Positions 45,194 through 55,912 of a stretch of 64,000 nt of DNA are shown piece after piece. How positions within the stretch are numbered: the first letter of the stretch is position 1; every line of letters starts with the position of its first letter. Origin of the DNA: Conchocele bisecta (taxonomy: Eukaryota > Mollusca > Bivalvia > Lucinida > Thyasiridae). The notes below the pieces were generated by a model. The model saw only the letters and a program-made list of their open reading frames with translations, was not told where the DNA came from and did no database searches. A program made the translations under genes and the position numbers. Location: the NCBI GenBank assembly GCA_029237695.1, contig CM055269.1, forward strand, positions 30,910,956-30,974,955, given 5' to 3'.

Positions 45194-46388
45194 CTAATTT
45201 CTCCTCCTCGTGTGTTGTGCTTCCAATCTCGATTGGTGTTTCAACATTGTTGATGATTGGATTTGGGGAACTCGATGGTGCATCCAATTTACGAATTGGG
45301 GGTATTGTGTTGAGGGAGGTGTATCCATTTTGTGTTTTGGGCGTTTTATGAAATCGGTTCCACTTACAACTCCGCTCCCAATCATCTTGGGTGGGAGCTT
45401 GATGATACCCGTGTTCACGTTCCCGTTGCGGCCGATTTTTTGATTGGTGGTTGCGACTACGATCTGATTATTGTAACCGTCAACCGGGTCGTCTCGTAGT
45501 ATCATATTGCTCGGCGCCATATAAAGACCTATTCCAAATGCGTAGTCTACCGGGGTGCGGGCAGTCTGCAAAACGTCTTGATAATTCTGGATCGCCTTCT
45601 GGAGGTCCACCTTAGCTGAGATGGCGTCCTCGACAAGTGCCAAGAACTGTTTTTGTGCGTCAAAGGCCGTTCCCGTACCCAGTATAGCACAGCGCGTTTG
45701 CTTCTGTGAGGCGAGGATTGTCCACACGTATATGCGAATGGATTCGTTGAGACGAATAACCCCACCCTGCGTAAATCCAGTGCTTTCATCTAACATAAAT
45801 GTGGTCCAAGCATTTCGCATCTGTGAGTATCACCCAGGTCTAGGTATTCCACGTGGGCTACTTTAGTAGGTAGCCAATGACAATAACCGTCTTTACACGC
45901 AAGCCCCAATTCCAAGCACTTCATCGCCGAACGTCATCTTATTCAATTTATAATTATATTTAGTCCATGTTGCCATTTTTCTAACTGGTGGTGAGGTAGC
46001 TCCGCGAGCGCTCCACAACCCTGAGAAATATGCGGGAACTTTATCAAGATGCCCACCACTAGCTAAGCCTTTAAGGTGAACTAACCCTAAACTGTTGGTT
46101 GGGGTGTATACTTTCTGTCTCCAGTCCGCGTCTTTTGGTACCCCAAATTCGTTACACAATCTTTCGAACGCCTTACGGTCGTATGCGCTTGAAATGGGAT
46201 CCCACCCGTTGTCTTGAGGTAGTGGAATACCTAGTTCTTTGAGAATCCTCCTAATGGTGTAATACACGTGAAAGTTGTAGACACTTCGGAGCATGACATT
46301 CTTGGATGTCAGATGGTCTTGATGCGAAACTCCACATCCGGCCGTTGCGCACCATACAGCGAAATTTAGTTGGTTCTACCAGAAGTTC
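45194..46388 (-). pseudogene. Virus-like block: conserved structural-type protein, main part (split gene)
   Basis: On the minus strand this continues the gene begun at 51929-51719 after the 5.3-kb transposon. Recognisable pieces include WCATAGCGVS and SVYNFHVYYTIRRILKELG (46250-46300), a DRKAFERLCNEFGVPKDAD segment, GGVIRLNESIRIYVW, and a VDYAFGIGLYMAPSNMI segment. There is a TAG near 46377 and frame changes between 45893 and 45820. The C-terminal end is basic (RRRN). I recall similar uncharacterised proteins beside capsid-like genes in other invertebrate genomes. A minor structural or packaging role is plausible but unproven. Confidence 0.55.
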
Positions 46389-46699
46389 ATATCGAGGACT
46401 TGGCGCAAAACTAGTCTAACTTCATTTTTTCAGAAAATCGTTTTTTTACATAATTATGATAATTAGGTTGAAATACACGTTCTGTGAAAAAATTAGTTGC
46501 CAACGCTAATTAATTAGTACTTTAATTAGTCGGAAACAAAGTAGTCTAACTCATTTTGACCATTATCGTTGGCGCAATACTATGCTAACTTGAGTTGGAC
46601 TAGTATTGCACTGACATATCCAATTTGTTGACCATTATCGTTAGCGCAATACTATGCTAACTTTAGTTGGACTAGTTTTGCACTGAAATTAGTTATTCA

Positions 46700-48030
46700 G
46701 AATAATAGCAATAACTATCATTTCAAAGAATAAAGCTTAATGCATTATTGTTTAATTTTGTGGTTAAAATATAGATTCACTTTTGAGCAGAACAAAAATA
46801 TTCCGAGCAAATATTCCCAATAATCTGCCATGTTTTCAAATAATTATATTTTTAGTAAAATTATGAAAATCAATATTTTATACTTTTATTAAAGTATTCA
46901 TGTCATTCCAGAAACATCTTATAATAATTACTGGTAGTACTTTAAAATGCCCTGAGAGGTGCATGTGTAGCTGCTGTGTCACATCTGGTTTGAATCTAAT
47001 GCCAGTTGCACATCTGGTGTGAACTTTATGACTAGTTTGGTGACAACATGGTGGCAAATGTCATGCTGTTAAATTTTATTAGCAGACACTTTTCAAGGGT
47101 AAGTAACAAGTTTATCAATAAAAACGAGGCAAAGCCACGAAGGCCAGGTTTTTTCCAAGCATGGACACTTGGATAACATAATTATACCCACTTTTTGTAG
47201 ACTAGATGGCCGTGGCCTGCATGTCGCGCATTGGGGCGAGGCATGGACACTAAAAAAATAGATATAGTAGATGGAAAAACTTTAACGAAAAAACTTCAAC
47301 CGGACACTCGGACGGACGGACGGACGGACGTATGCCAAAATGCCGACGATATCGCGCTTTCCGCAAGCGGGTGCGACAATGATGATAAACACCCATGTGA
47401 AGTGTCAAGGTAATGGGTGAAGCAGTTGCAGAGATATAGTACACGAAAAAACTTTAACAAATAAATTCAAAGTAATTTGACCTTGACATTGATCACAGGG
47501 GCCGCACGGTTGGGGGTTAGAATGAAAATATGGACGATGATAAACACCCATGTGAAGTTTCAAGGTAATGGGGGAAGCAGTTGCAGAGATATAGTATAAC
47601 GAAAAAGTTTTAACCAAAAAATTTAACCAGACGTACGTTAAAAAGTTAACGTTGAAAATGGGTAAGTCAATTACGTAGAAATAATAGGTGAAGGTAAAAA
47701 AATGGTCACATATTGGATAGTTGTATGTGGTAGGCACCCCTTGGTTATGAAGCTGTGAAAGTTTGGTGGTCCTAGGTGGTACAGTACCAAAGAAATGGAC
47801 TTAAACACGAAAACTTAACATTGTAAACGCGAAAAGTTAACATTGAAAATGGCTAAGTCGACTGCGCGGAAAAAATGGGTGAAGTTAAAAAAAAAGTAAC
47901 ATGTTGGATAGTGATATGTGGTGGGCACCCCTTGATTATGAAGCTGTGAAAGTTTGGTGGTCCTAGGTGGTACAGTAACAAAGAAATGGACTCAAACACA
48001 AAAACTTAACATTGATTATGGACGCCGCCC
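46700..48030. repeat. Transposon 5' region with nested mollusc repeats
   Basis: 46700-47180 is AT-rich and featureless. From 47184 (TATACCCACTTTTTGTAGAC) the sequence resembles a tandem-core element: a GGACGGACGGACGGACG run near 47312-47330, and repeated blocks 'GATGATAAACACCCATGTGA' (47390, 47533) and 'AAAGTTTGGTGGTCCTAGGT' (47758, 47949). The element's left end matches the TATACCCACTTT end at 52801. No gene is present. Confidence 0.55.
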
Positions 48031-48041
48031 GCCCGCCCGCC

Positions 48042-48480
48042 TAGTCCATCTCGCGTTACCCAAGGTAGCACGCCAATGGGTGAGGGGGTCATGTCCAGTC
48101 CATCTCGCGTTACCCAGGGTAGCACACCAATGGGTGAGGGGGTCATGTCCAGTCCATCTCGCGTTACCCAGGGTAGCACGCCAATGGGTGAGGGGGTCAT
48201 GTCTAGTCCATCTCACGTTAGCCAAGGTAGCACGCCAATGGGTGAGGGGGTCATGTCCAGTCCATCTTGCGTTACCCAGGGTAGCACGCAAATGGGTGAG
48301 GGGGTCATGTCCAGTCCATCTCGCGTTACCCAGGGTAGCACGCCAATGGGTGAGGGGGTCAGGTCCATTCCATCTCGCGTTACCCAGGGCAGCACGCCAA
48401 TGGGTGAGGGGGTCATGTCTAGTCCATCTCACGTTAGCCAGGGTAGCACGCCAATGGGTGAGAGTGTCCTGTCTGGCCCA
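48042..48480 (+). repeat. 54-bp minisatellite (18-residue repeat), about 8 units
   Basis: Units start AGTCCATCTCGCGTTACCCA and recur every 54 bp with rare substitutions, encoding M-G-E-G-V-M-S-S-P-S-R-V-T-Q-G-S-T-P. Degenerate units continue to about 48600. It lies immediately before the conserved acidic start of the transposon protein, like the 45-bp repeat at 13.9 kb. Confidence 0.9.
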
Positions 48481-50798
48481 TCCAAGCATAGTACCCCGTT
48501 GCACAAGGGTGTCATGATTGCGTCATCTCTGATTACCCAGGCTACGGCATCGATGGATGATGAAGCCCTGTCCCGCATAACCCAACATAGTACTCCATTT
48601 GAACAGAGTCCCGACCGGCACATCTCAGAGTAGTACCCAGTGTTGTACCCCACCTAGACTAGAATTTAATGATTCATTTGTCGATAAAGTCATACTCGAT
48701 GGGCTTATTGACGAAACAGATATTTCAATCGATCTTTTGGGTGGATTTGACTCGGAGGACGATGTTCCTTTAAGTATTATAAAAGACAGAAAAATGTCCT
48801 CCATCAAAAGGAGAAGAAATAGTACTCCTTCAACACGGGTCCTACAACCCAATTCATTTATCCGTAATGATGCTGTAACAGATAATATTGTAAACTCCGA
48901 TGATGTAACCGTGTCAGCCTCATCACAGTGTGAAGCTGATCAAACTAATCAGCCTCAGGACAATAGTGAAGAGCCTGACCAACTGGAAAACCCCCCTGTA
49001 GAAATCCCTAGACAAAGAGGTAGGAAGAGAACCCGCAATGAGGAAACTTGGAAGCGAAATATAGCAAGGCAATCGCGGAACTCTGGCCATACGTACACAG
49101 GTACAGGCAACAAGGCAAAGCGAGCTAGGGTATTGGGGAAAGGTTGTGGCCAAGCATGCCGTTACAAATGTCATGAGAAATTGAATGAAGATGAACGACA
49201 AAAGATATTCCATGATTTTTGGAATCTCGGTGATATCAATAGGCAGAGAGACCATCTCTCAAACTGGGTAAATTCTACACCTAAAAAGATGTCAACAAGT
49301 TGCACTTCGCCCAAGCGCAAGAACTCGAGAAACTGGCAATTTAAGGTAGATGGGATCTATATCAAAGTGTGTAAAACATTTTTTCTCTCTACTTTGGATA
49401 TAAGTCACCAGATGGTTGACACTTCTTTGAAGAAAGGAATAAACAAGGAAAACAATTTGTCTGGTATTGTTTCACCTGACAAAAGAGGTAAACATGATCA
49501 AAGACACAACAAAGTGCCTGAAGTTCAAATCAATCAAGTTAAAAATCTCATAAACAGTTTCCCACGTGTTGAATCCCATTATTGTCGTAAAGACACATCA
49601 AAGGAATACTTGGAGCCAGGACTCAGTGTACCAAAAATGTATAACCTGTACAAAACTCATTGTGATGAACAAGATTTTCAGCCTGTCTCTATACACTATT
49701 ACAGGCATATTTTTGATACATCTTTCAATATAGGTATCCATTCGCCAACCAAAGATAGGTGTGACTTTTGTGCAAGGTATGAAAATGCATCTGAAGCTGA
49801 AAGAAGCAATATGCTAGATGAGTATGATAACTATATAAAAAATAAGAAACTTGGACGCGAAACAAAAGAAGAAGACAAACTAAAAGCTCAATCAGACCCC
49901 AAGTGTTCAGCAGCATGTTTTGATCTTCAACAAATTTTACTTACACCCCACAGAATCTGTGCTGTATTACAGTAGGAAACTTTGCTCCTTCAACCTTTCA
50001 GTATATGATCTAGGTACCAAGGCAGGACATTGCTGTATATGGAATGAATCCATAGCTGGACGCGGGGCATCTGAAGTTGCTACCTGCGTCTACAAGTATC
50101 TCCAAAAGCAGGCAGACTTAGGCAAAAGTGAGGTCACACTCTTTTCAGACAATTGTGGGGGTCAAAATCGAAATAGATTTTTCATGACAATGCTGTGCTT
50201 CGCAAAACAAGAACTTGGCTTTACAAAACTCGCGCACAAATTTCTGGAGAGAGGACATACCCAAAATGAAAACGATTCCATTCATGCAGCAATCGAGAAT
50301 GCCAGCCGCGGAAAATCTATTTACACAACTGCGCAGTGGGCTTCCACAGTCAGAGATGCCCGAAAAATGAATCCTTACCAAGTAGAAGAGCTAGATTCCC
50401 AAGACTTTTTCGACTTCAAAGAGCTCTCTCAAGACGTACCAAATTTATTTTGATTTTGATTTAGATGGCCAGAAAGTAAGGTGGATGAAGATAAAAACTG
50501 TGTCCTTTGATGAAAACAAGGAAATTGTTAAACTAACGTACAATGACTTTACGTCAGCAACAGCAAATCTTGGTCTCAAACAAACGATCTAGTGCAAGGG
50601 CAGGCCGGTCTAAAAAACAGGGTATTCATTTCACAACCGCTCAAGAAATTGTATTCTGAGAGCCAACCCCGAAAGCTGACCGCAGCCAAATACAAGGCAC
50701 TGGTTCAGTTATGTTCAACAAATGTAATTCCAAAAGTTCACCACAATTTTTATCGGTCGCTGCGACACAGATCAGCCTCTGATAGTGATTCAGACTAA
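48076..50798 (+). pseudogene. DUF7869-type transposon protein (putative DDE-like transposase), frameshifted
   Basis: Segments in order: an 18-residue repeat array; an acidic region (FNDSFVDKVILDGLIDETD, then FDSEDDVPL); a basic RGRKRTRNEETWKRN; and a zinc-binding start (GKGCGQACRYKC) followed by IFHDFWNLGDINRQRDHL. A second Cys pair CDFCARYENA comes next. After a frame change near 49930 come the YDLGTKAGHCCIWNES core, LFSDNCGGQNRNRFFMTML with the aspartate of the D-N-C-G-G-Q-N box, and FLERGHTQNENDSIHAAIE. After further shifts the C-terminus has a KALVQLCSTNVIPKVHHNFY segment. This set matches the abundant invertebrate DUF7869 proteins. A transposase role is inferred from its location inside a TIR-bounded element. 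Confidence 0.75.
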
Positions 50799-51714
50799 GC
50801 TACAATCGATTGAATGACAATTACCCATTATAAGAGTCATGTCTGCCCTAGATACCAGAGTAGTCTTGTACAGTAAAAACCAGGGTAGTACTCTACTTTG
50901 AACGAGAAAGTCCTGTCCGACAGCCCATTCGAGAATTGTATGCCCTTACATGAGGGAGTCCTGTCCGGCATACTTCTGGGTAGCACAAGGGGTCCTGATC
51001 CTATCCTAGTGTATAATCATTCTTGTCTGGCTATCCCAGAGTATCCAGGCTGGGACACTGTCTTATTATCATAATTGAAAACATACATTATTAATTGTTG
51101 TAAACATTTTGTATTTTTATATCATTGTTTAGTAAATGAATAAAATATGTAGTAATATTTGAGTTGTTGATTGCTTGCAGTGCTGTACCAACATAGTTAT
51201 ATCTTATATAATCTTATATTTTAACTTAATCAGCAATTGTCCCGGTAAAAAAAGTGTTTTAATTGCTATTTGCAGTTTGATACAACAAAAAATGTCATAT
51301 TGTACTGCTGTCTCAGAAAAATGATTGCCAGCTTAGATAATGATTATATTTCTCTGCAATAGTAGTCTATCTCAATCCATTGCTGTGTATTTCAGCAATA
51401 TTTTTGGTGCAAGACTAGTCCAACTTGAGATAGACTAGTGTTGCGCTGAAAATTTCAGTGCAAAAGAAGTCTAACTAGAGTTGGACTAGTTTTGCGCCAA
51501 CAAACTCAGCGCAAAAGTAGTCTAACTCATCAAAAACATATTTTGAATTAATTGTTTTTCTTTAAAAGTTGATATTCCAGTTTCTTATACATTTTTCACT
51601 AACACTTTAAATTTTCACATTTGTAGTCCCATTATTTATGAAAATAATCAGTTTTTTGCCTCTCCTGAAAAATTTGCAAAAACCTAGTTGGACTAGTCTT
51701 GCGCTGAGCCCTCG
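50799..51714. repeat. Transposon 3' region with degenerate minisatellite and subterminal motifs
   Basis: 50830-51060 holds scattered 'GTCCTGTCC', 'GAGTCCTGTCCGGCA' and 'GGTAGCAC' phrases, an echo of the N-terminal repeat. 51410-51695 carries repeated AGTCTAACT/AGTTGGACTAGT motifs near the end. No ORF of note is present. Confidence 0.5.
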
Positions 51715-51718
51715 ATAT

Positions 51719-51929
51719 GGGAAAAATCCGATCTTAGTATTACATCTTGACTAGTAGTCTTTGGAACTACATATTTCTCAAACGTGTTAGGATAATTGGT
51801 GGCAAAGCCACTGTCCGGTCTAACCGTTACGGTTGGGTGTACAAGGCGGTTAACAACGTCTTTTTGCGTGTATTTACCACCGACCGCGTACTTTGCATTA
51901 TAGTTAAAGCTAAATGCTTTTGTATCCAT
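51719..51929 (-). pseudogene. Virus-like block: N-terminal part of the transposon-split gene
   Basis: From ATG 51929 about 70 residues read MDTKAFSFNYNAKYAVGGKY and a VVNRLVHPTVTVRPDSGFATN segment. The frame then enters the transposon end after DFSH. The gene resumes at 46388 in the correct frame once the element and one ATAT are removed. The start codon is only 14 bp from the divergent ATG of the next gene (51944), indicating a shared compact promoter. Confidence 0.6.
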
Positions 51930-51943
51930 TGAAAGATATTATT

Positions 51944-52310
51944 ATGTTTGCTACTATCACTAATGTTCAAAAAGGGAGTTGTGAACTTCAAAAATCAATC
52001 GACAACTGTGGGCGAGCACCGCGGCGATACCCCGGTGAACTTCGCCTTCACAAAAACTCTCGGGGTGCACCTGGATCGGGTGAACACATCGTACAACACG
52101 GTAGACGGCACGCCCAGCACATTACTGAAAACCGTGCCCGCCAGCGACTGTTTCTTTGGTGAGACCCTGACCTTAGACTTCCCACACCCCGAGATGAAAG
52201 TTTTGGAATCGGGACACATCCACGAGTTGAAGATTTCTATTCTTGATGATAAAGGGCGAGAGTTGAAGAACGATTACCCGATTTCGGTCGTCCTAGAAAT
52301 TTCAAATTAA
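51944..52310 (+). CDS. Virus-like block: short beta-rich protein, candidate minor capsid (penton-like) protein
   Basis: The ATG at 51944 or, after a slip in an A5 run near 51971-51975, the ATG at 51963 (115 residues) opens a frame ending at TAA 52308-52310. The composition is beta-strand-like: VNFAFTKTLGVHLDRVNTSY, FFGETLTLDF, a HIHELKISILDDKGRELKND stretch, and PISVVLEISN at the end. A single-jelly-roll minor capsid (penton) subunit would fit the size and the neighbours, but this is an inference. The stop codon lies within the AT-rich boundary motif. Confidence 0.45.
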
Positions 52311-52326
52311 TTAATTTTAAGAAAAG
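52306..52326. promoter_or_regulatory. AT-rich boundary motif (ATTAATTTTAAGAAAAG)
   Basis: This is one of a set. Others lie at 41507-41526, 41719-41736, 42471-42493, 43787-43807, 56534-56553 and 56590-56609. The core TTAATTTTAAGAAAA occurs on the coding strand just before or between genes of the block. Confidence 0.5.
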
Positions 52327-52800
52327 TATTTAGAATTAAACGCATGTTCGTAATTTATATATATTTATTACACTCTTGCAAATTATTTGCACGGGTTTCG
52401 CTGTGAGAGAAAAGCCATAATCAACTCCTTACAAATAATACACCGTGAAGAGAACACCCGTAATTACGCGCCTGTTTTCTTGGAAACCACGAGCTACCAT
52501 GCAAAATGTTCAATTTTTATTACAGTCAAAACAACGTTTTTGAAAATTTGGAAAGGGTCTCGACTAATCTAGAATGTTAATGTGATTGAACACATTCCAA
52601 ACATGTACTCAAATATATCTGGTTCTTAGAAACAGCTGCGTAATTTGGATTTCAAAAAGTTTACATGACGTCACATTTGACGTCACACAACGTAACGTCA
52701 AAACGCGGGAAAACACGTCATTGTATAACTATTCATACGCACATCACAATTAATTGACTATAATCTCAAACTAGAAAAAGTCGATGGCGCGCCATCGCAA
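52327..52800. other. Non-coding, nothing firmly recognised
   Basis: It contains a short GATGGCGCGCCATC palindrome at 52783-52796 directly before the tandem-repeat element. A TGACGTCACATTTGACGTCA direct pair lies near 52667-52686. Confidence 0.4.
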
Positions 52801-53725
52801 TATACCCACTTTCCCCAAATGCTAAGTCCGAAAGGGGGAGGTAATCCATGATGGAGGGTCGGATGAAAAATCCAAATTCACTTTGCGCATCTGCACATGA
52901 TAACGAAGGTACATACCAAATATGAGGCGCGTAGGTATGAAGGTGAAAAAGTTTTTCGAGTTACGAGGAAAAAATGGGAAATTCTGAGTTCGAAAGGGGG
53001 AGATAATCCATGATGGAGGGTCGGATGAAAAATCCAAATTCACTTATGCGCATCTGCACAATGATAACGAAGGTACATACCAAATATGAGGCGCGTAGGT
53101 ATGAAGGTGAAAAAGTTTTTTCGAGTTACAAGGAAAAAATGGGAAATTCTGAGTCCGAAAGGGGGAGATAATCCATGATGGAGGTCGGATGAAAAATCCG
53201 AATCACTTTGCGCATCTGCACATGATAACGAAGCTACATAGCAAATATGAGGCGCGTAGGTATGAAGGTGAAAAAGTTTTTCGAGTTACCAGGAAAAAAT
53301 GGGAAATTCTGAGTCCGAAAGGGGGAGATAATCCATGATGGAGGGTCGTATCAAAAATCCAAATTCACTTTGCGCATCTGCACATGATAACGAAGCTACA
53401 TAGCAAATATGAGGCGCGTAGGTATGAAGGTGAAAAAGTTTTTCGAGTTACGAGGAAAAAATGGGAAATTCTGAGTCCGAAAGGGGGAGATAATCCATGA
53501 TGGAGGGTCGGATCAAAAATCCAAATTCACTTTGCGCATCTGCACATGATAACGAAGCTACATACCAAATATCAGGCGCGTAGGTATGAAGGTGAAAAAG
53601 TTTTTCGAGTTACAAGAAACGTGACGGACGTACGGACGGACGTACGGACGTACGGACGTACGGACGGACGGACACCCGTGACGAAAACAATATACCCGTT
53701 TTTTTTTACAAAAAAAGTGGGTATA
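52801..53725. mobile_element. Tandem-core repeat element with TATACCCACTTT ends, inserted in the virus-like block
   Basis: It starts TATACCCACTTT and ends AAAGTGGGTATA. It has five units of about 160 bp (GTCCGAAAGGGGGAGATAAT ... GAAAAAGTTTTTCGAGTTAC) and then a GACGGACGTACGGACG microsatellite (53622-53668). The layout is the same style as the 15.1- and 33.9-kb elements. It separates the short beta-rich gene from the fibre-like gene. Confidence 0.75.
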
Positions 53726-53773
53726 AAAATAGACTAAATGTGCATATGTATCCGCCGTGGACGTGTAATAAAT

Positions 53774-53936
53774 AGGATATTCCATCGTACATGTTTGAAT
53801 AGCGGAAATAATACACTCGTGTCCGTCGGCGTCCGTGCAAGCAACTCGTTCGCTACGCTCACTCGTTGCTTACGCGGAAGCCGACGCACACTCGTGTATT
53901 ATTTCCCGCTATTCAAAATGTACGATGGAATATCCT
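53774..53936. repeat. Large imperfect palindrome upstream of the fibre-like gene
   Basis: The arms of roughly 75 bases begin AGGATATTCCATCGTACATG and end CATTTTGAATAGCGGG-type inverse (...TGTACGATGGAATATCCT). The centre is GCTACGCTCACTCG. It lies 25 bp before the ATG at 53962 and could be a MITE or a regulatory structure. Confidence 0.65.
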
Positions 53937-53961
53937 CTATATATTATCAACATTATTGAAA

Positions 53962-55891
53962 ATGAGTATATACGGACCAGGTAGTTCTTCCGATTGGGTG
54001 ACAAATTCAAAGAATTTGAAACCGACAGAAGGGGGATTCATCCCGACAGAGGGCGACTTTTCAACTACCCAAAAAACAAAGGCCTTGATCAATAGAACTA
54101 TATCGGTGGCCACGGACGAGATTCACAAGAGTCTACTATCACAACTTAGAGAATATGCCCTAGCTGTGAATACACAAAGTCGTGAAGAAACGCATACGGA
54201 ACTAAACGAACTAGGTGAAAAAATAACCAAATTTCGAAAAGAGGCCCGGTTGGGGATTGATAAAGTCCGAGAAGACCATCAGGCGGACCTTACGGAGGCT
54301 TATGATGCATTGCGCTTAGAGGACTCTCTAATCGGTGAAGCGACACTTACCGAACTAGACGGGAAAATAACCAAATTTCAAAAAGAGAGCAGGTCGGATA
54401 TTGATAAAGTCCGAGAAGACCACCAGGCGGCCCTTACGGAGGGTTATGATATGTTGCGCTTAGAGGACTCTCTCATCAGAGATGCGGCACTTACCGAACT
54501 AGACAAAAAAATAACCAAATTTCGAAAAGAGGCCACGTCGGGTATTGAGAAAGCCCGAGAAGACCACCAGGCGGACCTTACGGAGGCTTATGAGGTGTTG
54601 CGCTCAGAGGACTCTCTCATCAGAGAATCGGCGGTTGCCGAACTAGACGGGAAAATAACCAAATTTCGAAAAGAGACCCGGTCGGGTATTGATAAAGTCC
54701 GAGAAGACCACCAGGTGAACCTTGCGGAGGCCATTGCGGAGGCTTATGATGCGTTGCGCTTAGAGGACTCTCTCAGCAAAGAAGCGACACTTACTGAACT
54801 AGACAGGAAAATAGCCGAATTTCTGAAAGAGACCAGGTCGGGGGTTGAGGGGGTCCGAGAAGACCACAAGGAGGCCATTGCGGAGGCTTATGGGGCGTTG
54901 CGCTCAGAGGACTCTCTCAACAGAGAAGCGGCACTTACTGAACTAGACGAAAAAATAACCAAATTTCGAAAAGAGGCCCGGTTGGGGGTTGAGGGGGTCC
55001 GAACGGGTATTGAGAAAGCCCGAGAAGACCACCAGGTGGACCTTACGGAGGTTTATAGGGTGTTGCGCTCAGAGGACTCTCTCATCAGAGAAGCGGCGGT
55101 TGGTGAACTAGACTGAAAAATAACCGAATTTCAAAAAGAGGCCCGGTCGGGTATTGAGAAAGCCTGAGAAGACCACCAGGCGGACCTTACGGAGGCTTAT
55201 AGGGTGTTGCGCTTAGAGGACTCTCTCATCAGAGAAGCGGCGGTTGCTGAACTAGACGGAAAAATAACCGAATTTCAAAAAGAGGCCCGGTTTGGTGTTG
55301 AAAAAGCCCTAGAAGGCCACCAGGCGACCATTACGGAGGCTTATGATGCGTTGCGCTTAGAGAACTCTCTCAGCAGAGAAGCGGCACTTACCGAAGTAGA
55401 CGAAAAGATAACCGAAGTTTCCGATAAACTGAAACATGATCGTATAGCCGCGACCAAAGCTCTTGAGGAGGCCTCTTATAAGATTCGTACTGAGGCATAT
55501 AACGCAAACAGTGCGCTTGCCGGAATAGTGCTAACAATGAAAACGCCAAAACGTGTCGTAACAGTTTGGGCTGAGAAGCGGGGCCCATTGGTTGAGGGGC
55601 GCTATGAATATTCGTTCGGTGCCAAAGCGAGTAATAAATGTGGGGGATACGCTATGACAACTGCAGGTGAAGTTGTCCGAATGGCGGTCTGCTCTGTTAA
55701 TGGCTGTGGTAAACCTGTGGGTGCGGTTGGATGTCACTAAAATCTCTGGAGATAGTTCGACGATTGTTGCGTTCGCCGGTGATGATCGAATTAGACTTTC
55801 CCAAAGTAGTGTTATTAACTTTGTTACGCAAATCGGTGACCCAGAGAGTTCTTCCACTATTGTCTCATTGTTAATTGAACTTAATTTGTAA
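53962..55891 (+). pseudogene. Virus-like block: fibre-like protein with 48-residue coiled-coil repeats
   Basis: The start is ATG 53962 (MSIYGPGSSSDW). A short N-terminal region with PTEGGFIPTEGDF is followed by about nine repeats with the phrase TELD-GKITKF-RKEAR...VREDHQ...TEAYDALRLEDSL. Repeat anchors (GAACTAGAC) at 54352, 54496, 54640, 54796, 54940, 55105 and 55249 give a 144-bp unit with two small insertions. The C-terminal domain (from about 55540) is beta-rich (RVVTVWAEKRGPLVEGRYEY) and continues in another frame after about 55690 to TAA near 55891. TGA codons at 55114-55116 and 55165-55167 and the late frameshift break it. A long rod plus globular tip suggests a receptor-binding fibre; no entry function is demonstrated. 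Confidence 0.6.
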
Positions 55892-55912
55892 ATACTAATA
55901 TATTGAAAAATC

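Larger units (their letters stand above)
46393..51714 (+). mobile_element. Complete 5.3-kb DNA transposon (DUF7869-type), ATAT target duplication
   Basis: Both ends read CGAGG[AG]CTC/T[AG]GCGCAA[AG]ACTAGTC as inverted repeats, flanked by ATAT (46389-46392 and 51715-51718). Subterminal copies of an AGTCTAAC/AGTCCAAC motif are frequent at both ends (46405-46680 and 51410-51695). Removing the element and one ATAT joins the broken virus-like gene in frame, so the boundaries are firm. The internal gene lies at 48076-50798 on the plus strand. The truncated relative at 13861 has the same terminus after ATAT. Confidence 0.85.

Noticed and set aside
48016..48504. 162-residue minus-strand repeat ORF
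   Set aside because: Shadow of the 54-bp coding repeat of the transposon protein.
43442..55167. TGA read as tryptophan (alternative genetic code) in the virus-like genes
   Set aside because: Only the capsid TGA fits tryptophan. The fibre TGA codons replace Gly-like and Arg-like codons of the repeat, and a TAG and frameshifts also occur, so decay is the simpler explanation.
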